A DNA stretch of 64,000 nt, from positions 1-64,000 of the forward strand of contig JAJTUP010000113.1 of assembly GCA_021399435.1 (NCBI GenBank), given 5' to 3'. The stretch is from Diaporthe sp. PMI_573. Taxonomy: Eukaryota > Ascomycota > Sordariomycetes > Diaporthales > Diaporthaceae. Within the stretch, counting starts at the first letter, position 1; the number at the start of each line of letters is the position of its first letter. Made by a program: the position numbers and the translations under genes. Positions 1-9,944 of this stretch are shown one piece after another. The notes beneath the pieces were generated by a model. That model ran no database searches. It was not told the DNA's origin and worked only from the letters and a program-made list of their open reading frames with translations.

Positions 1-168
1 TATAACCAGCTTTCTCCAGCGAAAGTCCTGCTGAGAAACGGCGCTGATATGCAGATCAGAGGGGAGTTCGATATGACTGCAATAGAATTCGCTGAGTCAA
101 GAAGGTATTACGACATACTAGGAATTCTTAGGCAATATTTCGAGCTGGAATGTAGGGCTCCTAAATGA
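1..168 (+). CDS. Ankyrin-repeat protein, C-terminal fragment (cut by window edge)
   Basis: The reading frame is open from base 1 to a TGA at 166-168. It includes AKVLLRNGADMQIRG followed by DMTAIEFAESRRYYDILGI, the helix-turn-helix plus hairpin pattern of an ankyrin repeat (LLxxGADxxxxxxxxxTAxxxA). Such repeats usually mediate protein binding and often form the tail of large fungal accessory proteins. The start lies outside the window, so whether the gene is whole cannot be judged. The ankyrin family is well supported; the cellular role is unknown. Confidence 0.6.
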   Translation, partial: YNQLSPAKVLLRNGADMQIRGEFDMTAIEFAESRRYYDILGILRQYFELECRAPK

Positions 169-1239
169 TGACGACATTATAACATTGTATCATAGTGTAG
201 CACGAGAATGAGTCTAATGGATTTGTGTAGCAAATAGGTGGTGAATTTGAATTCGAGCACATGGGGCCACGTGTGCTTAGTCAGGAAACGGTGTATAATA
301 AAAGAATTGATTGGATACTTGTTACACGTCGACGACGTCACTTTGTAGATTGTGAATCAGTTGATGTTAGGTTGATTTCCGTAATTCCAAGGGCTTTGAT
401 GCTCCTCCAGAAGGCACGCTTCTTGTCCTCTTCTTTCTCGCCTCATACTGTACAATCAGTCCAAAATTGACGCTCCCGCAAAACCTGCAACTATGGCACC
501 ACAACCTGATCCTGCAAAGCGTATTCTAATTTAATCTTTGCTATCCACATGGTTACCCTTCAGGACGACTGTTGTAATCACTTAATCATCCTCGCGCAAA
601 GCACTCAGTCTATCGTAGATACTACAAATAGACTAAAATGAGAGGGGGGGCGGAGAGTCTTGGGTAGATGCCAAGGACCAGCTTATGGTTAATTGCCCAG
701 CAGCAGCCAGCCCATTATAATGACTGTACACATGCTGCCTACTGTTTCTTAGATGTATTTGTAAAGCTGTGCTCATGTTACCGCATTTATCAACACAATA
801 CCGTGATCCTACTAAGAATATTGCAGATTCTAATAACCATCAACCTGCAACTGTCAATTCTGGGTCGCCGTGGAAGCACTACAAGACCGGCTATCGGTTG
901 CAGGTTTGCACAACGGAGGGCGAAGTGACGAAAAAGCCACCGGAGAACTCTTGAATCGCCAAAGCTTACTCCAATCTCGAGTGCACCCAAAATTGCGTAA
1001 ATCAAAGCTTTGATACATGGCGGGCTGTTCTGAGCCGGCTGGATTGCGTGGAATCAGTCATCCAGGAACGCTTGGAGAATAGTATGAAGCTAAAACCTTT
1101 TCATTGCCTGTCTCTGTCTGGCACTGTCATTACGATCAACCACGCCTGACCAACGGATTCAACAATCAATATTTACAATACTTGGTATTACAACCCGGAC
1201 AAGCTGTCACATTGCAATCCGGGTAGTAAAAAGACCAAT
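169..1239. other. Stretch with no supported gene
   Basis: Several short reading frames occur on both strands but none shows a recognisable domain or convincing codon pattern. It is AT-leaning and I see no repeat structure in it. Confidence 0.5.
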
Positions 1240-1707
1240 TTATACGAGTCTCCCCGCAGAATACACAACTTGACTTGCCCTTCTTTCTCGGCCAACCGAG
1301 CTTCGGATGAATGCACTCCGGAGACCTTGAGGGCGTAGTTTTGATCGCTCGGTCACTCGGCTTTCCGCTGCTTGCCGCACATTTGCCCAGTTTCGACGCA
1401 CAGCTTCCTGCTTCTCCTCGATCAAAATAGTCTTCAGTCGTTCCCGCGCTACTCGTTCCTGTTCGACTCTCATTCTCCTCGCCGCTTCTTCAGACCTCTT
1501 TTCCGCGTCCCTTTCCTTTTCTCTCTGTAGCCTCTCTTTTGCCGCCTGCTCTTGTTGTTGCCGTGCTTTTCTTCCAGCCTCACGAGAACGCTCTTCGGCT
1601 TGCCGGACTCTCTCCTCCCTTGCTCTCTCGCGCTCTGCTTTCTCTCTCGCAGCTCATCTCTCTTCTTCGTGAGCTTGAAGAAAGTGAGTATTTACAGGGT
1701 TTCTCAT
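1240..1707 (-). pseudogene. Arg/Glu/Ala-rich coiled-coil protein, broken by a TGA
   Basis: Reading leftward from an ATG at 1707-1705, the frame is open except for one TGA (plus-strand 1654-1656). Past the stop it runs for about 137 codons, dominated by R, E, A, K and Q in a heptad-like pattern (for example RQAEERSREAGRKARQQQEQ), so a long alpha-helical coiled coil is likely. The TGA could derive from CGA (Arg) by a C-to-T change, which fits the surrounding Arg-rich sequence. No domain beyond the coiled coil is recognisable, and the frame may be one exon of a larger gene. Confidence 0.4.
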
Positions 1708-1839
1708 AAATTTACATTAATATTTTCTAGATGACTGCTATTGCGGAGACGAGATGATAGATGATGTCGAAGACCAGGGGGAGAAGCACGCCGAAATAAT
1801 CGTAGGGGCCGGCTTTCACAGTTTGCCCTCAACACCTAC

Positions 1840-1970
1840 GCCGTCGATCTCACAGACCCAAAACTTCGCATGCACCCAATGCTCAGCGAAGTTTCGCAAA
1901 AACGAATAGCTCAAACAACACATCAAGACCCACACTGGACCCCGCTCGCATATCAAGAAGTACATATGCA
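1840..1970 (+). pseudogene. C2H2 zinc-finger remnant with in-frame TAG
   Basis: One frame reads FACTQCSAKFRKNE, a TAG at 1907-1909, then LKQHIKTHTGPRSH. Ignoring the stop, this is a classical C2H2 finger (C-x2-C at 1871-1882, H-x3-H at 1919-1933) followed by a TGxR-type linker. The TAG could come from CAG by one C-to-T change. No flanking coding sequence is clear, so this is read as an old transcription-factor fragment. Confidence 0.5.
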
Positions 1971-2204
1971 CCCAATTATAGATACATTGAAAGGTTTAAG
2001 CAAGTACCTGTAATATTTGTAGCTTTTGTGGTTGGTCTAGAGTAAATGCTATTATATGTTTTGTCGTCGTCTAAGGCAGTGTCTGAATCATCAAAATTAT
2101 CACTTTCACTCTTTTCCTCATAATCAGACGCATCTACTTCCCCTGTATCAGGTATCTATGCATCGACGGAGAGGGGCGTTAGCGTGGGCGGTTCTGTATG
2201 ATTA

Positions 2205-2635
2205 CTAGGATAGGTTCTCGGTCTCTTGCGGTTTTCCCGCTGGTACTCCATCATCTTTGTCACACTCGGGACTCGGAGCAGTGTCAGGAGTGACAACGTC
2301 CAGCGGCGGTGTTTTCAACTGCTCAGTCTTAGGAGATTTTGGAGCTCTCGAACTTTGGCTGCGGGTCTGCCGTGATTCCCCCTTCGACAATAGTGATCCA
2401 TTTTCTTAGAGCATTTGTCGAACGCGGGCGACATTTCAGCGTCAAAGTAGTGGAAACCCAGGAACTTGGCTCTGATGCCGTCAGGGGTCAGGTCGGAGGC
2501 GAAGCGGAGAACGTGTTGGCGGGCGCCTGTAGCAAATCCAAAGTAGAGACTTAAGCTGCCAGCTGGGCGCCAGCAGGCGCCAGCTGGAGGCATTTGCACC
2601 GCCCGTCCAGGACCCCTCAGGTGATACTTAAGCAA
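2205..2635 (-). pseudogene. Unrecognised protein in two overlapping frames
   Basis: The upstream frame (2635 to about 2400) reads YFGFATGARQHVLRFASD and continues to KCSKKMDHYC. The downstream frame (2390-2205) is polar, Ser/Pro/Lys-rich and ends KPQETENLS. Joining them needs a frameshift near 2395, so this looks like a single decayed gene. No domain is recognised. It runs divergently from the cyclin/zinc-finger gene, whose promoter it would overlap. Confidence 0.3.
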
Positions 2636-2712
2636 ACGTCCAACTAATAATTTTCAGAATCCAAACCTTAACACTCTATCTCATACGCTATAGCTATTGC
2701 TATTCTGTTTTA

Positions 2713-3846
2713 ATGACATCTATTATAGCATCCAATAACTTGTTACTACCCACGGGGCACGTCTCAGCGATGTCAACACGATCAGCGCCGAGCATTGCAG
2801 GGCTTGGTCCTAGAGCTCTACATGAATTTGTCAAGCAACCAGTGTCTCAGACTATGGTATCATATGCTACCTCTGCCGTTTATGGCCTTACCCACGACAG
2901 CCCGATCACAATGGACGCACGACAAACCAGCTCCAAAGCTATCTCAGCAGAAATTCTAAAGCTGCCTTATCTCGAGGATTTTATCGGGCAACTTCTGAGC
3001 CGTTCAAATGCGACGGTGGTAACACTCATGTCAACACTTGTGTATCTTGATCGCCTTACGTCCTATATACACCCGATAGAACAGGACCTTCACAGTTCTA
3101 TCTATGGGATCTTCTTGGCCACATTGGTTGTGGCGGCGAAATGGATAAACGACATCACGTTCACAAACAAGGAATGGGCCGATTTCTCAGTCATTCCATG
3201 CCAGGAATATGTGTTTAGTTTCTCCCCGGTCAGCGTAAACCGAGCAGAAAGGAACCTCCTCATTCTCCTTGATTGGAACGTGCGTATTACAGACGACAAC
3301 CTCTCTCGGATAATACAACCATTCTTATCACCACTTATAGACGACATATGTGGCCGACACGAGCAGAGACATACTAGGATTGTAGCTCTGCAACCGGTGA
3401 TTACCCATCATTATACTGGCTATACGCAAAAGAAGCCTAGTCAGAGCGACGTGACAGCTATTCAAGGCCCGAGATTCATATGCTGGGAGCACCGGTGCAG
3501 AGGCCGTGAATTCTCAGCGTCCAAAAACCTCCGTCGTCATCAAAGAGAGAAATCTGCTCAAGGGACCAAACCACGCTGCTCAGAATGTGACGCCGAGTTC
3601 ACTCGACCTTACACAAGGGACTATCATATCCGAAACCAGATATGCAAAACGAAACGGGAGGCACCGACATCGAGATATAGGAGACAGAGAAAGACCGCGC
3701 CTCTCGCCTCGGGACCAAAACCAAGAAGACATCTTCAGAAATATACAGAAAAATCTTCAAGTCTACCAAGGGCGGCTCTCGAACTATTTGAAGGCCAGGA
3801 GGGCCCTTTATTTATATCCAGTCCATCTTTGCTAGCTAATAGCTAG
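2713..3846 (+). CDS. Cyclin-box protein with C-terminal zinc-finger region
   Basis: An uninterrupted 377-residue frame begins at an ATG. Residues about 85-215 match a PHO85-type (Pcl) cyclin box: a FIGQLLSRSN helix, then STLVYLDRLTSYI, LATLVVAAKWIND and AERNLLILLDWNVRI. Cyclins bind and activate cyclin-dependent kinases. Residues about 255-310 hold a Cys/His-rich segment (FICWEHRCRGREF..LRRHQRE, then RCSECDAEF..YHIRNQIC) resembling two degenerate C2H2 fingers, with a basic tail. Cyclin plus zinc finger in one chain is unusual and suggests a DNA-targeted cyclin or an old gene fusion. The stop codon lies inside a hairpin (3827-3851). The cyclin call is firm; function is inferred. Confidence 0.75.
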   Translation: MTSIIASNNLLLPTGHVSAMSTRSAPSIAGLGPRALHEFVKQPVSQTMVSYATSAVYGLTHDSPITMDARQTSSKAISAEILKLPYLEDFIGQLLSRSNATVVTLMSTLVYLDRLTSYIHPIEQDLHSSIYGIFLATLVVAAKWINDITFTNKEWADFSVIPCQEYVFSFSPVSVNRAERNLLILLDWNVRITDDNLSRIIQPFLSPLIDDICGRHEQRHTRIVALQPVITHHYTGYTQKKPSQSDVTAIQGPRFICWEHRCRGREFSASKNLRRHQREKSAQGTKPRCSECDAEFTRPYTRDYHIRNQICKTKREAPTSRYRRQRKTAPLASGPKPRRHLQKYTEKSSSLPRAALELFEGQEGPLFISSPSLLANS

Positions 3847-3851
3847 CAAAG
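3827..3851. repeat. Perfect 11-bp inverted repeat over the cyclin stop codon
   Basis: CTTTGCTAGCT, a 3-nt loop (AAT) and AGCTAGCAAAG form a perfect hairpin. The TAG stop (3844-3846) of the cyclin gene lies in the right arm. It could shape the mRNA 3' end or be a chance palindrome. Confidence 0.6.
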
Positions 3852-4603
3852 TCGGACGCCGGAATAACCACTAGTCCAAAGGGGCTTCGGAGAGCGAAAA
3901 TAGGGCTCTCGGCTAGCGAGATAAACCTTAAAACTCACAGTTCTGAAGTGTCTCGGCCCGAACCTTTCCTCAAACCCATGCAAGGCTTCCTTGTTGCAAT
4001 CCAAGGCTCCCTTGTTACTAAGTAACCCAGTGATGTATAATGACAAGATTCAAGTTCCGACACAATATATAAAATTTTACTTACCTTTTGATATTGCAAT
4101 GAGACCAGGGAATTAACCTCGAAGAAGCAGCGTCAGCTTAAGTCCTACTAGCCATTTAGAGATGTGTCAGTGCCTTTCCTGCCTACATTCGGACCTCTCT
4201 GCGCGACTTCAAACCCGATTTGGGATTATTGGTGGCACTTTTATAGAATCGGCAGTTAAAGTAGGATCTGGTTGTGATCTGGCATGTGAGCCTCTGCGCA
4301 CCTGAGCTGACGACGGGTTTGAATTCGATGGTACACCTGTGTGGTTTCAAGCTTAGAATCCTCGTACATAGTGCCGATACTACAGCTGATCGGGGAGAGA
4401 AAGAATTCACACCAAATATGCCATGTGACGGTACTCTAACATGAGGTCGACGACTGGCAAGATCAGCATGCCCAACTCCTTGGCGTCCAATGGATCCACC
4501 ACATCACCGTCCGCAGACCAACCCCTGACTGGAACTCCATGTCGTCCAAGTACCCTTCGCGCCTGAGCAGAGACCTCACCACTATCCCTGTAGTTTGTAG
4601 GGA
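3852..4603. other. Stretch with no supported gene
   Basis: Only short frames on both strands; none is recognised. A short near-repeat (CAAGGCTTCCTTGTTGCAA and CAAGGCTCCCTTGTTACTA, about 3979-4021) is the only structure noted. Confidence 0.4.
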
Positions 4604-5164
4604 GTGGCCCGGGGTTCCTTGCGCACTGTCGGGGAATGTTCCTCAGAACGAACCTCGTCGTGCCCAGACATGGGCGGCTGTCCGACGCGACCTCTGCGGT
4701 GTCATCACTGCGCTGGGGGACGCGTAATCGTCCACAGATGCCATTATGACCTCCTCGATAATGATCCTTCAATAACATCTTACTGCTACTACAGCTCTGC
4801 CGCGGTCAGTGCCGCCCCGATTGATGCTATTCGCACTCTGACGCTTCATCTAGGCCTTCATGACGAAGCCCGAGACCCCTCGCCCTTCGAGACGCCTCGG
4901 AGCACTCCAGAGAGCACCCCTACGCCGTCCGCCTTCGCCCTCCTTCGCCGCCAAGCGCAGGCACGCAAGACTGTGGCCCAGCAGCTCGACGAGCTATCAA
5001 TTGAAGCTATACCTACGACCGACGACATCCAATCGTGCCCGCGCCTCAATGTAAAGGGCCGGTCATATATACTGGAAGATTGGGCCCATAAGAAGGGAGG
5101 GCGGCTACGGAATACTTGGATTAAGGACCACGGGGTCTCCTTACTCGAACGACCTCTGCTATAG
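4604..5164 (+). pseudogene. Probable hAT transposase N-terminal fragment
   Basis: The 186-residue frame ends KKGGRLRNTWIKDHGVSLL, which resembles the GRxRTSWIWxHG block just before the BED zinc finger of fungal hAT transposases. A low-complexity Pro/Ser/Thr segment precedes it. The expected Cys pair of the BED finger does not follow: the frame stops at 5164 and the sequence afterwards is uninformative. It is best read as a truncated N-terminus; the match is short, so other origins are possible. Confidence 0.35.
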
Positions 5165-5960
5165 CACATCTTAGAGAGTATATATCCCTCCTTCATCTCG
5201 GGCCTTACTGGCGGTCCCAGTAAGCATAGGATCCTTCAAGGTGACCCTACGTCCCCTGTGATCCCCGAATAATAATAGCCCGGTCTACTAACAGCCCATT
5301 ATCTGAGACGACTCTGGATTTTGACAATTCCCTTGTGGTCCATGGTCCTGAGCTGCTGCTGCTTTAACCTGAGCCTTCGTGAGCTTGGGGTGAGCCGTGG
5401 TGAGCCTGATGTGTGGGCCTGCGGCGCAGTCCTGGAACCTCATATTTGGACCCCTGGTGAAAGTTGCTACCAACCAAAGTAGAAGCAAGCAGGCCACCGG
5501 TCCAATTCGTCGTACCAGTCCATTGTATTCGTTACTGATCGAGCCCAGAGGTATGACTCGGCTCTTGTATTCGAGCAACAGTGGGAGTAAGATCGTGTGG
5601 CTGCAACATCATGATTGGAGCCTTCAGCGCCGGCGAATGTGTCCTGGTCACAAGAGAACGGCCTAACATCTGTGTCCACCTTATTTAGAATAAGGTACAT
5701 TTCTGTGGCGCTTATCGGGAAGTCCTCAATCACTCTACGCCGATCCATCCTCAGGCTTGCTCTTTTCCAAACCCTCAAATCCATCGTTGCTGAGTCGCAG
5801 AGGAGAAAGTCGGGCACATTGCTGCAAAGCCTGCTCGAAGTGGTGCCACTGGCTTGCCTGATGAGATTGGACAGAAGGCAGTTGTCCTCGATCCCCGACC
5901 GGAGACACCCGACATCTCACACCAACCCTTGTTCCCCAGCTTATTGACATGACCCACGGC
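5165..5960. other. Stretch with no supported gene
   Basis: Overlapping short frames on both strands, none with a recognisable domain. It precedes the GH3 fragment but does not encode the expected upstream GH3 catalytic sequence. Confidence 0.4.
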
Positions 5961-5967
5961 GAGTGAG

Positions 5968-6290
5968 GTGACCAGTCCCGGTGCTTGGCAATCGAACTTC
6001 ACCGAGGGACTGTTGATCGACTACCGGCACTTCGACGCGCAGAGCATTGAGCCTTTGTACGAGTTCGGTTTTGGGCTGAGCTACACCACCTTTGAGCTGG
6101 TTTCGAATATTTCCACGGCCTACGCGACAAGCACGACACCAAGCCCGGTTCTTGCGTATAATCAATCATCGAGTACCTTGGGCATCTTTTCTCTCCTGTC
6201 ATCAAATCGACTGTGCAAGTTGCCAATACTGGCACTCGTAGCGGTGCCACTGTTGTCCAGCTGTACCTGTCGTTTCCGTTTATTTGCGGC
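5968..6290 (+). pseudogene. GH3 beta-glucosidase C-terminal fragment
   Basis: The first frame contains [16 protein letters not shown] and [13 protein letters not shown], the strongly conserved block between the second GH3 domain and the fibronectin III-like domain of fungal beta-glucosidases. About 150 nt later, in a different frame, [20 protein letters not shown] matches the start of the fibronectin III-like domain. The two blocks are in the right order but out of frame, and the catalytic domains are absent. Intact relatives are secreted enzymes of roughly 700-850 residues that hydrolyse beta-glucosides. Family assignment is secure; the copy is dead. Confidence 0.8.
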
Positions 6291-6636
6291 AGTGTTAGGC
6301 GGCAGGTGGTCGAAAACAAACTTTTGTCGCTTCAGGCTTCAAAGTGTAAAATCTCGGTCTGGTACTTCTGCATATATTGGTCCGTGCACGCTTCTCAGCC
6401 ATTTGTACTCTAGCCCCAAACTTTGTAAATACCATACTTATTTGAAGCAATCCACCAAGTACGATGCGCTTGCGCACGGGAGAAATGTCAGCAGGCAACT
6501 AAGGTGAGATGCAGATGTTAAACTTAATATCCTTGGAACTCACGAGTTGCACATATACTTAAGTTATCGCTCAGCGTGTACCTTACTGCTGACTGCTGTA
6601 GCTGTGGCTTAAATCGTTTTGCCAACACCCATTGCG

Positions 6637-6975
6637 TCAGCACGAAGTGTGCCATACCGGCCAGTCAGCTGGAAGGAGAACAACATTCTTGAGATGGAGA
6701 TACTGTTGGCGCACCTCCTTCTCAGTCAAGCAGGGAAACTCGGTGCTGATGGTATTGTAGAATTCTTCCCAGCCCTGGTTATTCTTCTGTGGTTTGTAAG
6801 CGAGGTGGATGATGCGCTTATTGTGTTCGGACGTAAAGCTCGGCGGCGCCAATGCTTGTGGTCTAACCCTGTCTCCCTCCCCCTTTGTTTTCAGCTGGGG
6901 CAGGGGGAAGAGGCTGTCGAAGTCTCCGTGGAGTTCAAAGTCCGGTGGTTGATCTTGCTTCGCTCTGAATTCCAA
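6637..6975 (-). CDS. Small hypothetical protein with a SANT/Myb-like helical segment
   Basis: The 112-residue frame on the minus strand contains NNQGWEEFYNTISTEFPCLT followed by EKEVRQQYLHLKN, spaced tryptophan/aromatic helices like those of a Myb/SANT-type DNA-binding domain. The opposite-strand frame over the same bases is hydrophobic and repetitive and looks like a shadow. An A/C-rich repeat lies directly upstream. No second exon or partner gene was found, so it may be a fragment of a transposon or regulator gene. Confidence 0.35.
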   Translation of the reverse strand: MEFRAKQDQPPDFELHGDFDSLFPLPQLKTKGEGDRVRPQALAPPSFTSEHNKRIIHLAYKPQKNNQGWEEFYNTISTEFPCLTEKEVRQQYLHLKNVVLLPADWPVWHTSC

Positions 6976-6989
6976 ATCTAACCTATCAC

Positions 6990-7130
6990 TAAAGAAACCA
7001 TCATTGCAAAACTAAACAAGCTACCAAAAAACAAACTACCAAAAAAACAAACTACCACTAAACAAACTCTCATTAAACAAACTCTCATTAAACAAACCTA
7101 TCACCAAATACACACCCACCAAAACAGCCA
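6990..7130. repeat. A/C-rich short tandem repeat
   Basis: Imperfect tandem copies of AAACAAACTACCA- and AAACAAACTCTCATT-like units (about 15 nt), followed by CACCAAA-type sequence. It is a low-complexity minisatellite on the upstream side of the SANT-like frame. Confidence 0.6.
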
Positions 7131-7319
7131 CTGTGCGACACACTCTTCGAGTATGATCGCGAAATCTATATTATCATATTCAAGCCACTGCCAGACCCTA
7201 ATCCTACTGCCGTTAGGCGTAAGGCTTGGAAGGATATACGGGAAGTTCGAATATCAGCTGATCTTTCCAGTGGCACCTTCCAACACGGGTCGTCTGTATG
7301 CTTGGTGGCTCATGGCTAC

Positions 7320-7420
7320 TTGTACGTTGATGGCTGTATTATCCTTGGGTGGTTGTATGTTTGGTGGCTGTATGTTTGGTTGTTGTATGTTTGGGGCTGT
7401 ATGTTTCGTGGCTGTTTGAA
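7320..7420. repeat. Short tandem repeat, GGCTGTATGTTTG unit
   Basis: About six imperfect copies of a 12-16 nt unit built on GGNTGTATGTTTG. All frames through it give repetitive peptides that are not taken as coding. Confidence 0.6.
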
Positions 7421-7427
7421 GGTATCA

Positions 7428-7563
7428 AACATACTTGTAAATCCTGATACAATTCTTGATACTGGTACATATCAGTATCAGTATCAGCTCCCTCACTATT
7501 CTGATATGATACCTGATACTGTATCAGTATCAACTTGATACTGGGTCACGTGGGCACCTCTGG
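7428..7563. mobile_element. Orphan hAT-type terminus with TGATAC/GTATCA repeats
   Basis: Read leftward from 7563 the sequence begins CAGAGGTGCCCACGTGAC, a typical hAT terminal start, then carries about ten copies of TGATAC or GTATCA in both orientations. Short subterminal repeats of this kind are transposase-binding sites in hAT elements. No partner terminus was found to the left, so this appears to be one end of a deleted element. It abuts the outer hAT described next. Confidence 0.55.
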
Positions 7564-7606
7564 TTAGGAAAATCAATCTCCAGGGGCACATAAGCTTTGA
7601 ATTCAT

Positions 7607-9670
7607 CTACAGGCCTTCCCAATTATCCTCCAAGGCTGGATCCAAAGCTAAATCAGCATCCACAGACTCTGGAGAGCATACTAAACCCAATCCTCCCTCA
7701 GAAGAGGGCACAATAAGTCCCTCCCTCAGCCAGCTACCAATGCATTCCACCTTTTCCAGGCTCTGACAGGACATCCTCAGCCTGTCCCAGGAAGCGGTCC
7801 TTCTGGCACCAGAGAATGCCCTCTCTGGTTCCGCTGATTCAGAGGGAATAGAGAGGATATCAATAGCCATCTGACTGAGTCTTGGATACTGTGTCCTCTG
7901 CTCCAGACGACACCACCATTGAAGAGGAGTACAATCAATCTGGATAGGATCCCCAGCTATGAAGGCATTGAGATCATCCAGGTTGGTGTTGATAGCCTTC
8001 TTCCTGACCTCGGCCTTTTGAAACAGCCTTTCTAACTGGTTGTCCTTCCTAGGTGATAGAATAAGAGGTTCTGCTTGATGATGAGCCTCTAATGCCTGGT
8101 ATTCTGACTCCCAGATGTCTAGGGCTCCAGCAATAGCTGCCTTATGCCAGTCAGGATGCCAGTTCTTGTCAAGATAAGCCCTTCTTCTTGATGGATCCAG
8201 CAACAGGGAGGCAGCATAGACTGGGGTGTCTTCAGTCTTGGTGTAGTACTTGCTCAAGACAAACCAACCCATCTCAATAGCCTTGAGCATCCTAGGATCA
8301 TCTCTATAATCCTCCCTTGCTCCTTCATAGTGAAGGAGGAGAGCATCCATCAGGATGAGAGACTGGGAGACAGAAGAACAGTTGCCTTCAGCATATAGAG
8401 TGGCAGAGGCAAAGGGCTCTAAGAACTGATGTGTCTTTTCCAAAGTGATCTGGCTCTTCTTCCTGATGGCATTATGAAGGACTTTATACCATGAAGACCA
8501 CCTGGTAGCGTTGTCAATCCCCAGGCTGAGACCAACAGCACTTCTCCAGCTATCACTGTGGATAGCTGAACTTCTGACCCAGATAGCAAGGCTGTGGAGC
8601 TTCTGAAGAGGCTGAATGCCTTGCCAGCCAGCATAGCTTTCGTCAACTCCCTTAGCTTTAACTTTCGTAGCTCTTTTAGTGGGATCTTCTGGCTGGGATG
8701 GCTCTGCTAGTCTTATAGCAAAGTCTTCAACTAGCTCTACACTCTGAGCTTCCTCAGTGGCTTCTAAAGCAGCTTGAAAAGCTTCTTTTGACTTTGCCAA
8801 GAGGAAGGACTGGAGAGAGAGGTTGATAATGTGGCCAATACACCGAATTCTCCGTCTTTTGGCGTTAAAATCAATCTGTTCAATGTCAGGGGCGGGCCCT
8901 CCTGGGTAGCAGATAACATACCTCGAGTTCTGCCTTTAGCCTTATAGCTAATGACTCTAAACAGGTATCATTTGAGGTAGCATTATCCCCAACATGATAC
9001 CCAACCTTAGAGATACTAAAGCTGTGAAGAACATCCATGATCAGGGCTGCCTGTGCTTCTCCGCTGTGGCTGAATTGACACTCCGGCATTCCCAGGAGTG
9101 CTTTCCTGAGACTATGGCTCTTGTCAACCCATTGGGCACATACTGCTAGCATGCCATGGCGATGGGCAGATGTCCACAGGTCGGTTAAGATGTGTATCAT
9201 GGACTGAGACTCTTGAAGCTCTTCTTTGAGCTGAGAGGCGTACAGATCATAGTTGGCGTCAATAAGCTTCATGGCCCGGTATCTGGAGGTGATCAGGCAG
9301 TCTCCAATAGCAGGATTAGCTGCCAATACAAGGCTGTGCATCTCATCCCATTCTACTGCAGAGAATGGGATCCTTCTTCTAGTCAGCAGTCCCACGATGG
9401 CCTCATTGTACTGCTGAGAATTGAAGGCATTCCTCAGGGAGCTGTCGGTTGGTACCCGGGAGAAGAATGAGCTTATGGTGCCCTGGGTGCTAGGAATAGT
9501 AAAAGAACCGCTGGCTTGGGAGTCTTGGGTCTCCTGGACCAGCTCTGGATGCCTCCTCTTAGCATGGGCCACTGCATTCGACGGAATCAGGGCGGACCAC
9601 CTGTCTGGGCAATGGAGACAGACATAGACCCTAGTACCATGGCCTCTTCGGTTTAAGGCTGTAGAGCCTG
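7607..9670 (-). CDS. hAT transposase (outer element), two exons recognised
   Basis: The transposase runs leftward and excises/inserts hAT elements. A BED finger (VCLHC at about 9605-9620, then AHAKRRHPE) opens the protein. The catalytic core continues through DLWTSAHRHGMLAV and KVGYHVGDNATSNDTCLESL. A 46-nt intron (8876-8921, GTATGT..CAG with CTGAC) joins it in frame to RRRIRCIGHIINLSLQSFLL. The C-terminal dimerisation block QYPRLSQMAIDILSIP followed by AEPERAFSGARR is present. Stop is at 7607. Exon 1 from the GTG at 9572 gives 217 codons and exon 2 adds 422, about 639 residues, plus the upstream BED finger. The true ATG is unclear because the nested hAT splits the 5' region. Confidence 0.8.
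8876..8921 (-). other. 46-nt intron in the hAT-1 transposase gene
   Basis: The minus strand reads GTATGT at 8921 and ends GAACAG at 8876, with CTGAC as branch site. Removing it fuses ..LKAELE to IDFNAKRRRIRCIGHI in frame, restoring the conserved hAT block RIRCIGHIINL. Reading through instead gives a stop within a few codons. Confidence 0.75.
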
Positions 9671-9742
9671 TAGAATGAGGATTTGGTAGGATGGAAGGTG
9701 GCCATTTCGATTTGAGGTAGTAAGGTCGTAACAGTAAAACCT

Positions 9743-9750
9743 CCCAGAAT
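9743..9750. repeat. Left 8-bp target-site duplication of hAT-2
   Basis: CCCAGAAT immediately precedes the terminal repeat starting at 9751 and is identical to 14188-14195. Eight-bp duplications are diagnostic of hAT insertion. Confidence 0.95.
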
Positions 9751-9765
9751 CAGCGCTCTCAACAA

Positions 9766-9809
9766 GTCAAGACAAGACAAGCCAGAGCTCTGGCTTGTCT
9801 TGTCTTGAC
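9766..9809. repeat. Perfect 44-bp palindrome in the hAT-2 left end
   Basis: Two 22-bp arms (GTCAAGACAAGACAAGCCAG.. and its exact complement) meet with no spacer at 9787/9788. It repeats the subterminal word of the element and could extrude as a cruciform. Confidence 0.95.
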
Positions 9810-9944
9810 AACTTAGCGGTCTGTCTTGACTTGACTTGGCTTGACTTGATATCTTGTCAAGCCTATTCAAGACGTGTTAGTAAGCAGGCCGGCCATCGTG
9901 AGCAGGGATGGACATCTTAAGAATCGAATAAGACTCCCATAGAT

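Noticed and set aside
3827..3851. Rho-independent-type terminator
   Set aside because: The genome is eukaryotic; the hairpin is reported only as an inverted repeat.
5397..5950. Several plus- and minus-strand frames over 70 codons
   Set aside because: They overlap each other, have no domain and do not match the GH3 protein expected upstream.
6619..6981. 120-codon plus-strand frame
   Set aside because: Hydrophobic repetitive translation that is antisense to the better SANT-like frame.
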